From Neobacillus bataviensis (GTDB taxonomy: Bacteria > Bacillota > Bacilli > Bacillales_B > DSM-18226): DNA of 64,000 bases. Every line of letters begins with the position of its first letter. The first letter of the stretch is position 1. The translations under genes and the position numbers were made by a program. Of the stretch, positions 16,966-26,212 are shown piece by piece. The DNA is taken from NCBI RefSeq assembly GCF_019969725.1, contig NZ_JAHXYW010000002.1:434001-498000 (forward strand), written 5' to 3'. The notes beneath the pieces were generated by a model, which saw only the letters and a list, made by a program, of their open reading frames with translations, was not told where the DNA came from and did not search any database.

Positions 16966-17751
16966 ATGGGGAAGCTATTAGAAGGAAAAACCGCCTTTAT
17001 AACCGGTTCTGCAAGCGGCATTGGGCTAGAAATTGCAAATGCTTTTGCAGAAGAAGGAGCAAGAGTGGTAATTTCAGATTTGAATAAGGAATTATGTCAT
17101 AAAGTAGCAGATGAGTTGAACAATCAAGGATATAATGCCCTATCTGCACCCTGTGATGTAACGGATGAAGAGGCCTATAAAAATAGTATCGATAAAGCCT
17201 ATCAATCTTTTGGAAGTATCGATATTTTAATCAATAATGCGGGGCTTCAATACGTTTCACCTATTGAAGAATTCCCGACAGAAAAGTTTAAGCTGTTGGT
17301 GGATGTAATGCTGACAGCACCGTTTATCGGCATCAAGAATGTTTTACCGCTCATGAAGAAACAGGGATATGGAAGAATCATCAATATGGCGTCCATAAAC
17401 GGTCTGATTGGTTTTGCTGGTAAGGCAGCCTATAACAGTGCGAAACACGGAGTGATCGGCTTAACAAAAGTGGCAGCATTAGAAGGCGCTGAGCATGGGA
17501 TAACCGTCAATGCCCTTTGTCCTGGCTATGTCGATACACCGCTTGTTCAAAACCAGCTGCAAGACCTGGCGAAAACAAGAAATGTCCCATTTGAGAGAGT
17601 CATAGAAGAAGTCATTTACCCGTTGGTCCCGCAAAAAAGGCTATTATCCGTTTCGGAAATTGCCGACTATGCTGTCTTTTTAGCAAGTGAAAAAGCAAGG
17701 GGAGTTACCGGTCAAGCCGTGGTACTTGATGGAGGATATACTGTTCAATAG
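16966..17751 (+). CDS. 3-hydroxybutyrate dehydrogenase (SDR)
   Basis: A 261-residue classical short-chain dehydrogenase. It has TGSASGIGLEIA for NAD binding, NNAG at about 88, the catalytic YNSAK (Tyr, Lys) and a C-terminal GVTGQAVVLDGGYTVQ. The PGYVDTPLVQNQ segment is characteristic of 3-hydroxybutyrate dehydrogenases. The start is ATG 16966, ten bases after GGGAGAG, and GTG 16957 is unlikely. Oxidation of 3-hydroxybutyrate to acetoacetate feeds scoAB. It is the last gene of the operon. Confidence 0.9.
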   Translation: MGKLLEGKTAFITGSASGIGLEIANAFAEEGARVVISDLNKELCHKVADELNNQGYNALSAPCDVTDEEAYKNSIDKAYQSFGSIDILINNAGLQYVSPIEEFPTEKFKLLVDVMLTAPFIGIKNVLPLMKKQGYGRIINMASINGLIGFAGKAAYNSAKHGVIGLTKVAALEGAEHGITVNALCPGYVDTPLVQNQLQDLAKTRNVPFERVIEEVIYPLVPQKRLLSVSEIADYAVFLASEKARGVTGQAVVLDGGYTVQ

Positions 17752-17776
17752 AAGAACCTATACCGGGTTCTTTTCT
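17752..17776 (+). terminator. Terminator of the sco operon
   Basis: AAGAACC pairs with GGTTCTT, followed by TTCTTATTTTTT. Confidence 0.75.
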
Positions 17777-17848
17777 TATTTTTTGAAAGTTTCTGGCAAG
17801 TCCTTTTGCTATAATAGAATTAACACTATCAAAAAGGTGAGAATGTGA

Positions 17849-19234
17849 ATGAAGGTAGGAATTGAGCAAATTCCCCATAACTGGCTTGAGGAAGTTATTA
17901 ATCTTGCAGCAGAACGAATTGTTATTGTGGATAGTCAGGGGATTATCAAATATATAAATGCCGCCTATTGTGAATTTATTGGAACTACCGTAGAAAATGC
18001 GATTGGAAAGCATGTTAATGAAGTAATTGAAAATACCCGTATGCATATCGTCGCGAAAACAGGACAGGCTGAATTGGCGGCTGTACAGCGGATTAATGGA
18101 AGTGAAATGATTGCGAACCGTTTCCCGCTTGTCGTCGAAGGGGAATTAGTCGGGGCGCTTGGAACGGTGATGTTTCGCAACCCCGAAGAATGGCGGCAAT
18201 ATCAATCGAAAATCCAATCACTTGTTGAAGAACTGAAATATTATAAAAATCGATTCGAAAAAGAAAGTAAATATAACTTTGCAGATTTAATAGGAAACAG
18301 TCCAGCATTTTTAGCTTCAAAAAAACTAGCTGAAAGAATATCCAGTAGTCATTCATCCGTTTTATTACTGGGAGAATCAGGTACAGGCAAGGAATTGTTT
18401 GCGCATGCCATACATAATGGCAGCAACCGCTCTGCCTTTCCATTTGTTCCAATAAATTGTGCTTCGATTCCAGAGCACCTTTTAGAATCTGAATTATTCG
18501 GATATGAAGAAGGGGCATTTACTGGGGCCAAAAAAGGAGGCAAAAAGGGACAATTTCAAGCAGCCCACCATGGGACGATTTTTCTTGATGAAATCGGTGA
18601 TATGCCTCTTTCGATGCAAAGTAAGCTCCTTCGCGTATTACAAGAAAAAGAAGTCCAGCGAATAGGCGGACAAAAATCCATTCCGGTTGATGTCCGGGTG
18701 ATTGCCGCTACCCATAGAGATTTAGACAAAATGGTACAAGAAGGAACATTTCGGCAGGATTTATATTATCGTTTAAATGTAATAAAAATCGAAATTCCAC
18801 CGCTGAAAAAGCGAACAGAAGATATCCCATTCATTTCTAAAAGCTTGTTAACAAAGCTTGGAAAGAGATTCCACCGGCAAAGCACAGTGCTGTCTTCAGA
18901 TGTAATCGATAGATTGCAAAAGCATAAGTGGCCTGGTAATATCCGTGAGTTGGAGAATGTCTTGGAGCGGGCCATCAATGTTTTGGATGGAGAAACCATT
19001 GAGATACACCATCTGCCGCTTTATCTCCGCGACCTTGAAGTGGATCACTATATCCAGCCACAACAAAAGTCCGATATTTCGGTAAAGCCATTGAAGGAAA
19101 CATTGGCGTTAGTTGAAAAACAAGCGATTCTCCATGCCCTAGCAGTTACAGACGGTAATAAGCTAGAGGCAGCAAAGCTTTTAGAAATAGGCAAAACAAG
19201 CTTTTATGAAAAATGCAAATTGTACGGAATTTAG
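17849..19234 (+). CDS. Sigma-54-dependent activator (PAS-AAA-Fis)
   Basis: A 461-residue bacterial enhancer-binding protein. An N-terminal PAS domain (about residues 15-125: RIVIVDSQGIIKYINAAY) senses a signal. The AAA+ domain has Walker A GESGTGKELF, the sigma-54-contacting GAFTGA loop and Walker B IFLDEIGDM. The C-terminal Fis-type helix-turn-helix is in GNKLEAAKLLEIGKTSFYEKC. It follows the sco operon after a terminator and is the obvious activator of the sigma-54 promoter at 13964. No phosphoreceiver domain is present, so ligand sensing by PAS is expected. Confidence 0.92.
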   Translation: MKVGIEQIPHNWLEEVINLAAERIVIVDSQGIIKYINAAYCEFIGTTVENAIGKHVNEVIENTRMHIVAKTGQAELAAVQRINGSEMIANRFPLVVEGELVGALGTVMFRNPEEWRQYQSKIQSLVEELKYYKNRFEKESKYNFADLIGNSPAFLASKKLAERISSSHSSVLLLGESGTGKELFAHAIHNGSNRSAFPFVPINCASIPEHLLESELFGYEEGAFTGAKKGGKKGQFQAAHHGTIFLDEIGDMPLSMQSKLLRVLQEKEVQRIGGQKSIPVDVRVIAATHRDLDKMVQEGTFRQDLYYRLNVIKIEIPPLKKRTEDIPFISKSLLTKLGKRFHRQSTVLSSDVIDRLQKHKWPGNIRELENVLERAINVLDGETIEIHHLPLYLRDLEVDHYIQPQQKSDISVKPLKETLALVEKQAILHALAVTDGNKLEAAKLLEIGKTSFYEKCKLYGI

Positions 19235-19268
19235 AAAAGGCTCCTCACTCGAAGTGAAGAGCCTTTTT
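19235..19268. terminator. Bidirectional terminator
   Basis: AAAAGGCTC and inner TCACT pair with AGTGA and GAGCCTTTT, followed by T residues. It separates convergent genes. Confidence 0.85.
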
Positions 19269-19277
19269 TCTTTATAA

Positions 19278-20576
19278 TTATTTTTTCAATTTAGCCCATG
19301 TTGCATCTAAAGCTTTCATAGCTTCTTCTTTAGACTTTTGGCCGCCCACATATGCTTGAAGGGTTGCACCGAATTCTTGTCCTGCACCATCAGGATATTT
19401 CATGAATTGCCAAGAGTAAGTCTTGCCGTCTTTAGAATATTTCTGAATATCTGCGCCTAGAGGCCCAATATCTTCTGCTTTTGCTTCAATTGTTTTAAAG
19501 GCAGGGATATATTTGAATTCTTTAACTAATGCCGATTTACCTTCTTCAGAAGAAACCATCCAATTTAAGAAATCTTTTGCTGCTTTCTTGTCAGCATTAG
19601 GTGCTTTGTTATAAACAACCCAGTTAGTTGGCACGTCAGCCATTAGCTTATCTGCTTGAGCAGCATCATCTGTAAGAGCAAGAGGAATGAAACCAACTTC
19701 CATGCCAGGGTTTAATTTATCAAGCATTGGCTGAATCCAGTTACCTTGTTGGATCATGGCTGTTTCGCCGTTAGCAAATTGGGTAACTTCTGTATTGTAG
19801 TCTGTTGTTAATGGATTCTTGTTACCGTATTTCACTGTTAAGTCAATAAGCTTGAAGTAGTCTTCAAAGTATTTGTTGCCTTCAATTTTAGATTTACCTT
19901 CGTTTAACCCAGGAATGAAGTTTTCATTATCAGCTTGCTCGTAAGCAAAAGGAACGTTCAGTCCATGGTTCGCTAAAACCCACCACTCTGCATAGCCGAC
20001 AGAGAAAGGAGTGATGCCTGCAGCTTTAAGCTTCTTAGAAGCAGCTTCCAGTTCTGAATAAGTTTTTGGAAGTTCTGTAATTCCTGCCTTTTCAAATAGC
20101 TTTTTGTTATAGGCAAATCCATAACCTTCCATGTTAACAGGCTGGCCGTAAATTTTTCCGTCGATCGTCATTGGTTTTAATGCATCTGGATAGGCATCTT
20201 TCACCCATGGCTGATCAGATAAATCTTCGAATTTATCTTTCCATGTCTGTGCTTCTTGATAACCGCCGTTTCCGAAAATATCGGGTGCTTTGTTAGAGGC
20301 GAACTTTGCTTTTAGAGCTGCCGCACCATCAGCGCCGCCTCCTACTGATTCAATATTAAACGTTACATTTGGATGCTCTTTTGTATACTTATCTGTTAAC
20401 GCTTTCAATTGATCGGCGATTTCAACCTTACCGTTAAAGATATCAACAACGACTTTTCCATCCTTGCTGCCGCTGTCTTTTTTCGTTCCGGATGCACTGT
20501 CAGAGTTGCCGCATGCCCCTAAAAGAAGTGATGCTGATAAAATTCCCGCTGCAATTGAATATTTTTTGAAAGCCAT
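19278..20576 (-). CDS. ABC sugar transporter, substrate-binding lipoprotein
   Basis: A 432-residue family 1 solute-binding protein with a lipobox (LLLGAC) after a 19-residue hydrophobic signal, a Ser-rich linker, and a mature sugar-binding fold (FNGKVEIADQLKALTDKY, PTNWVVYNKAP). The start is ATG 20576, directly after GGAGGG. The longer open frame runs through intercistronic hairpins. It is the third gene of an importer operon behind two permeases. No ATPase is present, so a shared MsmX-like ATPase is expected. The divergent YesMN-like pair is its likely regulator. The substrate is not known. Confidence 0.9.
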   Translation of the reverse strand: MAFKKYSIAAGILSASLLLGACGNSDSASGTKKDSGSKDGKVVVDIFNGKVEIADQLKALTDKYTKEHPNVTFNIESVGGGADGAAALKAKFASNKAPDIFGNGGYQEAQTWKDKFEDLSDQPWVKDAYPDALKPMTIDGKIYGQPVNMEGYGFAYNKKLFEKAGITELPKTYSELEAASKKLKAAGITPFSVGYAEWWVLANHGLNVPFAYEQADNENFIPGLNEGKSKIEGNKYFEDYFKLIDLTVKYGNKNPLTTDYNTEVTQFANGETAMIQQGNWIQPMLDKLNPGMEVGFIPLALTDDAAQADKLMADVPTNWVVYNKAPNADKKAAKDFLNWMVSSEEGKSALVKEFKYIPAFKTIEAKAEDIGPLGADIQKYSKDGKTYSWQFMKYPDGAGQEFGATLQAYVGGQKSKEEAMKALDATWAKLKK

Positions 20577-20615
20577 TTGGTTTCCCTCCGAAAAATAAAT
20601 TTTATTTTTATAAAT

Positions 20616-20701
20616 CTCTACTGTCTGAGATTCAGACAGCAGAGGTTGTTCCCATCTGAAAATATTGTCTAGCTTCAGCGCCTGGTCAAGGCGCTGAAGC
20701 T
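20616..20701 (-). promoter_or_regulatory. Two intercistronic stem-loops before the binding-protein gene
   Basis: Perfect 12-bp arms AGCTTCAGCGCC/GGCGCTGAAGCT (20671-20701) and a second stem CTGTCTGA/TCAGACAG extended by CTCT/AGAG (20616-20644) lie between the permease stop and the binding-protein gene. They may stabilise or boost the lipoprotein message. The first resembles a known Bacillaceae intergenic repeat. Confidence 0.7.
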
Positions 20702-20708
20702 TTTCCAA

Positions 20709-21536
20709 TTATTTGATAGAACCGCTAGTAATGCCCTTGATAATGTGTTTTTGCATTGAAAAGAAGAAAATTAACAAAGGTATGATACCAAGAACTAGTG
20801 CTGCCAGCGCTAAATCCCATTGCTTTGTGTACTGGCCGAAGAAGAAGAAGGTTGCTAATGGAATCGTTCTTAAACCAGGATCCTGAAGAACCAGGGATGG
20901 TAATAGATAGTCATTCCATATCCATAGGCTGTTTAGGATGATAATCGTTACCGTAATCGGTTTCAATAATGGGAAAACAATTCTCCAGAACACGCCAAAC
21001 CTAGAACAGCCGTCGATAATCGCTGCTTCTTCAAGTTCAACTGGAATTCCTTTAATAAATCCGTGGTATAAGAAGATTGTCATCCCAGAGCCAAAACCTA
21101 AGTACATGATAACAAGTCCCCAGATGGTATTCAGCATGCCAAGGTTACCAGCTGTTTTGATGAGCGGAATCATAATCGATTGAAACGGAATGATCATCGC
21201 TGCAACAAAGGTCATGAAAATCACATTGCTTATTTTCTTTTTTGTCCGCACCAGCATATAGGCTGCCATCGAACAAAAGACTACTAGAACGACATTACTT
21301 ACAACCGTAATAAATAAAGAGTTTGTAAATACCCTTAGATAGTCCAATTTTTCAAAGGCATTCACATAGTTATCGAACATGAACACTTTAGGTAAAGCCG
21401 ATGTATTACTTAAAATCTCCGCAAACGGTTTTAAGGAGTTTGAAATCAAATAATAGAATGGAATTAAGAAGACAAGGCCAAGCAAGATGGCGAAAATTTC
21501 GCCGATAAACGTCTTTCCTGTATACTTGTTTCCCAT
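20709..21536 (-). CDS. ABC sugar transporter permease (MalG type)
   Basis: A 275-residue inner-membrane permease with six hydrophobic segments. The EAA loop that docks the ATPase reads EAAIIDGCSRFGVFWRIVFPLLKP. Its ATG overlaps the stop of the preceding permease by one base. It belongs to the carbohydrate-uptake-1 class and works with the neighbouring MalF-type permease and the lipoprotein. Confidence 0.92.
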   Translation of the reverse strand: MGNKYTGKTFIGEIFAILLGLVFLIPFYYLISNSLKPFAEILSNTSALPKVFMFDNYVNAFEKLDYLRVFTNSLFITVVSNVVLVVFCSMAAYMLVRTKKKISNVIFMTFVAAMIIPFQSIMIPLIKTAGNLGMLNTIWGLVIMYLGFGSGMTIFLYHGFIKGIPVELEEAAIIDGCSRFGVFWRIVFPLLKPITVTIIILNSLWIWNDYLLPSLVLQDPGLRTIPLATFFFFGQYTKQWDLALAALVLGIIPLLIFFFSMQKHIIKGITSGSIK

Positions 21537-22504
21537 TATGATTCAACCTCCCTCTTTTTCGAAATGGTTACTTGAAGGATCGTAATCGCTGCAACAACGA
21601 TGAAGAAAATTAATGCTTTTGCTTCCCCAATTCCATAGCGGTTATTGACGAAGGCCTCTGTATAAATGTTTAATGCTAACATTTCGGTTGATTTGAACGG
21701 ACCGCCGTTAGTTAAGGAAAGGTTCGCGTCAAAAATCTTAAACGATGAAGCAGTGGTTAAAAATAAACAGATCGTAACCGCTGGTGCTACAAGCGGCATT
21801 GTGATATGGCGTAGAATCTGCCATCTATTTGCTCCGTCAATTTTCGCCGCTTCGATTAATTCCTGGGGAACGTTTTGCAAGGCAGCTATATAGATAATCA
21901 TGATATAACCCGCACCCTGCCACACACTAACGATAACAATTCCCCAAAATGCCGTATTAGCATCCCCTAACCATGCTAACTCGAAAAAAGGAATCCCCGT
22001 CAACTGTCCGAGAGAAGCAAACCCTTTTACAAAAATAAATTGCCAAATGAATCCAAGTAAAAGACCGCCAACCATATTTGGCATAAAGAAAACGGTTCGC
22101 AAGATGTTTCTCGTTTTTAACACTTGAGTGACTAGAAGTGCTAACCCAAATCCAATAATATTCGTTAAAATAATCGCCACAACTGTATATTTGGTGGTCA
22201 GCAGGAAGGATTGTTGGAATTGTTTGTCCTCTGTAAATAAGTATTTAAAATTATCTAATCCAACCCATTTTATATCTCCTGTAATCCCATTCCAGTCAGT
22301 AAAGGCATAATAAATACCTGTGAAGAAAGGGATTAAGACAATAATGGCAAAAGCTAAAAAGGCTGGTCCAACAAATAATGCATATAACCCTGCATCCTTA
22401 AGCTTTTTCTTATTTCTTAATGAAACTGATTCCGAAACTTTCGTGTTTGCCTGACTTTTAAAGGCTGAGCCCTTAACGTTTTCTAACTTACTTTCGTTAT
22501 TCAC
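21536..22504 (-). CDS. ABC sugar transporter permease (MalF type)
   Basis: A 322-residue permease with a long cytoplasmic N-terminus, about six membrane segments and the EAA motif EAAKIDGANRWQILRHITMPLVAP. The start is placed at the second in-frame GTG (22504), because the first (22513) lies inside the AGGAGGTG ribosome site. It is the first gene of the importer operon and is transcribed from the promoter at 22527-22568. Confidence 0.9.
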   Translation of the reverse strand: MNNESKLENVKGSAFKSQANTKVSESVSLRNKKKLKDAGLYALFVGPAFLAFAIIVLIPFFTGIYYAFTDWNGITGDIKWVGLDNFKYLFTEDKQFQQSFLLTTKYTVVAIILTNIIGFGLALLVTQVLKTRNILRTVFFMPNMVGGLLLGFIWQFIFVKGFASLGQLTGIPFFELAWLGDANTAFWGIVIVSVWQGAGYIMIIYIAALQNVPQELIEAAKIDGANRWQILRHITMPLVAPAVTICLFLTTASSFKIFDANLSLTNGGPFKSTEMLALNIYTEAFVNNRYGIGEAKALIFFIVVAAITILQVTISKKREVES

Positions 22505-22526
22505 TGACTGCACCTCCTATAACTTC

Positions 22527-22568
22527 ATTTTAGAGATTCCATAAAATTATGAAACGGCTTACATTGAC
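22527..22568 (-). promoter_or_regulatory. Importer promoter with the 20-mer shared with the ThuA operon
   Basis: On the minus strand GTCAATGTAAGCCGTTTCAT (22568-22549) is followed after 16 nt by TAAAAT (22532-22527). The same 20-mer, 16-nt gap and TAAAAT occur at 58178-58219. The core is one mismatch from a cre box. Confidence 0.7.
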
Positions 22569-22708
22569 CATTAGGGTGGAAAATATTGAACACTCAAAAA
22601 ATAAGATGAAAATTCCACTATAAAAGATTAAATAGAAGTATGCTAAAATGAGAGCAAATATTTTCACTGGAGTCTTAATGAAGCGATCCGCGGTAGGGGG
22701 AATAGAAA

Positions 22709-24529
22709 ATGCAATGGAGTATCCGTAAAAAACTTATTGTCACTTTAATGGCTGTCATTATTCTCCCATTCGGAATCGCAAATGCCTTTACATACAATCA
22801 AACAACGAAAGCACTCAATGAACGTTTTGTTTCCACTAATCATGACCTTATTGTAAAAGGAGAGCAAGAACTATCTACATATTTAGAAGATGTGGCGCAA
22901 ATGTCAACAGTTCTTTATCGCTACACTCCTTTTATGAATGTAATGAGAGATGGGATCTCACGAAACTTAACCTATAATCAGGAAGAAGTACGCAGAGCTT
23001 TAGCGTATTTATTTAATTCAAGGCCTGAAATTGAACAAATGCATCTTTATATTGATAAGGAAAAAGATTCTTATACGAACTATCACTCTACAATAAGCGG
23101 CCGGGGTACTTACGAACAGATCTTTTCTCATCCTTATTATGCCCGGTTAAATCGGTCGGGCAGTTTTTCGGTTATTGAGCCGCCGCATGAAATTTATAGT
23201 TATAACAATATATCCGTTATTCCTAATTCCCAAAAAGTGGATGTATTAAGCTTTCATAACATCATCCGGGATGTCCCATCGGACAAGTTTTTAGGCTTTT
23301 TGTCGATTGATATTAACCTTTCAAAAATTGGTGATATTGCCGGCAGATTATATACGGAAGGTATAGAAGACCTTTATATCATGAATGAAAATGGAGTGAT
23401 TATTTACTCCTCAAATAAAGCTGAAATTGGAAAGGAAAATAAAGAAAAGTGGTTTCAGCAAGTGAAAAAGAAACCCAAGACGGGTAAAAGTCTTGAATGG
23501 AAGGATAAACAATTCTCCGGGGTAATCGTTTATGAGAATTTCTCTAACTCCTTTAAGAATTGGTATATCGTTAAACGAATTCCTTATGATGTACTTTATC
23601 AAAGTGCCAGACAAACGGCACTTACTAATATTTTGATTGCTTTTATCACGCTTTTTATTGTTTTAATGGCTACATTATTCATTTCCTTTAGGCTTACGGC
23701 TCCGATTAAAGTTTTAATTGCCAATATGAAAAAAGTAGAGAACGGTGAATTTGAGGCTGACTTTGAATCACTTGGAAACGATGAAATTGGGATGCTTGGC
23801 AGGCACTTCAAATTAATGATTTCCAAAATCAATGAATTGATCGAACGGGAATATAAATTGGAAATTGAAAATAAATCCTCCCAGCTAAGAGTCCTTCAAT
23901 CACAAATCAATCCGCATTTTTTGTATAATGCGTTTCAGTCTATTGGCACGTTAGCACTAAAATTGAAAGCAGTACCGGTGTATTCCCTGCTGACTTCATT
24001 GTCCACTATCATGAGGTACAGTATGAATATGAAGGAGGATATTGTGCCGCTGTCTTCCGAAATAAAGCATGTGAATTCCTATCTATTGTTGCAAAAACAA
24101 CGCTTTGAGGAGCAACTGGAGTTTTCCTTGAATATCCAAAAGGAAGTAGAAGAAATACGTGTTCCAAAAATGATCTTGCAGCCCATTGTGGAAAACTGTT
24201 TTAAACATGGTTTTGATCAACAGGTGGAGAAAGCCATCATTTTTATCGAGGTCTTCCTTCAGAAAGACGATCTGGTTTGCATTAGTGTAAAAGATAATGG
24301 AATCGGAGTATCGGAAGAGCAGTTACAAAATATTTATGAGGAATTGTTCCAAGGAGTTTCAAAGGAAGAGAAAAATAGAGAATCGATTGGCTTGAAAAAT
24401 ATTTATGATCGCTTGCAGATTTATTATAGTAATCAAGCAACTATGACTGTAAAAAGCGGAAATGAAGGCGGTTTTACCGTTACTATAAAGATTCCAAATG
24501 AAATACCAAATGAGGTGGATCAGTCATGA
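22709..24529 (+). CDS. Sensor histidine kinase (YesM-like)
   Basis: A 606-residue membrane sensor with an N-terminal helix (residues 9-28), a large extracytoplasmic Cache-like domain, a second helix (about 300-325), HAMP, then the His_kinase domain with H403 in QINPHFLYN and an HATPase domain (NCFKHGF, DNGIGVS, ESIGLKNI). It overlaps the response regulator by 4 bases. Such YesM/YesN pairs usually sit beside and control carbohydrate ABC importers that they sense extracellularly. Here the divergent importer at 19278-22504 is the likely target. Confidence 0.92.
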   Translation: MQWSIRKKLIVTLMAVIILPFGIANAFTYNQTTKALNERFVSTNHDLIVKGEQELSTYLEDVAQMSTVLYRYTPFMNVMRDGISRNLTYNQEEVRRALAYLFNSRPEIEQMHLYIDKEKDSYTNYHSTISGRGTYEQIFSHPYYARLNRSGSFSVIEPPHEIYSYNNISVIPNSQKVDVLSFHNIIRDVPSDKFLGFLSIDINLSKIGDIAGRLYTEGIEDLYIMNENGVIIYSSNKAEIGKENKEKWFQQVKKKPKTGKSLEWKDKQFSGVIVYENFSNSFKNWYIVKRIPYDVLYQSARQTALTNILIAFITLFIVLMATLFISFRLTAPIKVLIANMKKVENGEFEADFESLGNDEIGMLGRHFKLMISKINELIEREYKLEIENKSSQLRVLQSQINPHFLYNAFQSIGTLALKLKAVPVYSLLTSLSTIMRYSMNMKEDIVPLSSEIKHVNSYLLLQKQRFEEQLEFSLNIQKEVEEIRVPKMILQPIVENCFKHGFDQQVEKAIIFIEVFLQKDDLVCISVKDNGIGVSEEQLQNIYEELFQGVSKEEKNRESIGLKNIYDRLQIYYSNQATMTVKSGNEGGFTVTIKIPNEIPNEVDQS

Positions 24530-26106
24530 AGGTTTTAATCGTCGATGATGAAAAACATGTCCGGGATGGAATTAAGCTGCTGGGAGAATGGGAGAAGAAT
24601 GGCATTAAGGAAACTTTTGAGGCGGGGAATGGAGAAGAAGCGATACAGCTCATCAAGAAGATTAAGCCGGAGATTATTTTTTCCGATATGAAAATGCCGA
24701 AAATGGACGGTACCCAGCTCTTGGAATGGATTAAAGATAATCAGCCAAACAGCAAAACAATCGTTGTTACTGGATACGATGACTACCACTATATGCGAAA
24801 AGCTCTTCATTTCGGCAGTGTTGACTATCTATTAAAGCCAATTGATCCAGAAATCCTAAATCAGACTCTGGAGAAGGCTGTAATGGAATGGAAGAAGGAA
24901 GAAGCAGATCGAAAGAAAAAAGAGAGCAGCTCTCAATTAATCAATCAAATGAAGCCCGTTTATCGGGATCGTAAGCTGACTCAGTTTTTGAATGGCGACA
25001 ATATGAAAGAAGATGATTATCAAGAATTTGGATTTCATCTTTCGCAAAATTATTTAGTTGCTCTTGTTAAAATTAATGGAAAAACAATCGAGACATTTCA
25101 GGGGGACAGAGATTTAACCTATTTTACGATTCTGAATGTGATTAATGAAATTTTGCTGGAAAATGATTGTGGAATCGGGTTCCGTTATTTATCTAATAAG
25201 GGCGAAATTGTCATTATCTTTTGGAAAAAATTTCAGTATATCGACGAACTTCTAGCCCAAATATATCATTCGCTCAGAAATGCCCTAAACGTCTCTTGCC
25301 CAATCGCGATTGGAAAGCCTGTTCAAAAAAGCACTAAAATGCTTGATTCCTATCAACATGCGAAGCAGGTTTTATTAAATAGCAATATTTTAGAGAGAAA
25401 CGAAAAACGGGTTTACCGCGAGGATGTCTTGCAAATCGATGCTCTCCGTAATCTAATGGCTTATTCTTCTAGTGTCGACCTTGCTGTACAAGCTGGTGAA
25501 ATCGAGGCATTTCATGAAGTCATTAGGCAAATAGAAAGCGATTATACAGAGAACGGATATTTATCGTTAAGCCAGTTACTGCAGTTTGAAAATGAATATT
25601 TAGTCATTAGCCGAAAATGGTTTAAGACATATAACCTTTTATTTAAAGCATCTGAAAATATTGAGAAACGCGTCGGTTCATTTTTTGACGAACACGGTGC
25701 TTTTCAGTTGGAAGAGTACAAACAACGAAAAAAGCGAGAGATTTCCAACTTTTTGAAAAAGGTGAAGAGGAGTACGCAGCAGAAAAATAGTAACATTATT
25801 TATGATATCGAGAAATATTTGCAGGCCAATTTCGACCAGGACGTGAAGCTCCAAGAGATTTCCGACCATTTTTATATAAGCCGAGAATATATCTCAAGGA
25901 AATTCAAACAGGAATTTAATGTTAATATTTCCGATTATATTGTAAGAATTCGGATGGAAAGAGCAAAAGCGTTATTGAAAAATCGCCAGCTGAAAATTTA
26001 CGAAATTGCGGGTATGATTGGCTATCAGGATGACAAATATTTTCGCAAGGTGTTCAAAAAGGTTGAGGGTGTTACACCAAATGAATATCGGGAAAGTTTC
26101 ACTTGA
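24526..26106 (+). CDS. AraC-type response regulator (YesN-like)
   Basis: A 526-residue regulator with an N-terminal receiver (acidic D7, D8; phospho-acceptor D54 in FSDMKMP), a long middle linker, and a C-terminal AraC double helix-turn-helix (LQEISDHFYISREYISRKFKQEF and KIYEIAGMIGYQDDKYFRKVFKKVEGVTPNEYR). The start overlaps the kinase stop (ATGA). Activated by the kinase, it should bind near the -35 region of its target. The shared 20-mer at 22549 is a candidate site. A terminator follows. Confidence 0.92.
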   Translation: MKVLIVDDEKHVRDGIKLLGEWEKNGIKETFEAGNGEEAIQLIKKIKPEIIFSDMKMPKMDGTQLLEWIKDNQPNSKTIVVTGYDDYHYMRKALHFGSVDYLLKPIDPEILNQTLEKAVMEWKKEEADRKKKESSSQLINQMKPVYRDRKLTQFLNGDNMKEDDYQEFGFHLSQNYLVALVKINGKTIETFQGDRDLTYFTILNVINEILLENDCGIGFRYLSNKGEIVIIFWKKFQYIDELLAQIYHSLRNALNVSCPIAIGKPVQKSTKMLDSYQHAKQVLLNSNILERNEKRVYREDVLQIDALRNLMAYSSSVDLAVQAGEIEAFHEVIRQIESDYTENGYLSLSQLLQFENEYLVISRKWFKTYNLLFKASENIEKRVGSFFDEHGAFQLEEYKQRKKREISNFLKKVKRSTQQKNSNIIYDIEKYLQANFDQDVKLQEISDHFYISREYISRKFKQEFNVNISDYIVRIRMERAKALLKNRQLKIYEIAGMIGYQDDKYFRKVFKKVEGVTPNEYRESFT

Positions 26107-26140
26107 GCAGAGTCTGGATTTTAGGCTGTTGCTCTTTTTT
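26105..26140 (+). terminator. Terminator of the two-component operon
   Basis: GAGCA/TGCTC encloses AGTCT/AGGCT, followed by six T residues. Confidence 0.7.
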
Positions 26141-26212
26141 ATTGTTACTTTTTCTTAAAAAGGGGAAAAATAGGGTATTGCTTTTAAACGGAATAGAGGG
26201 GGCAATAACTTA

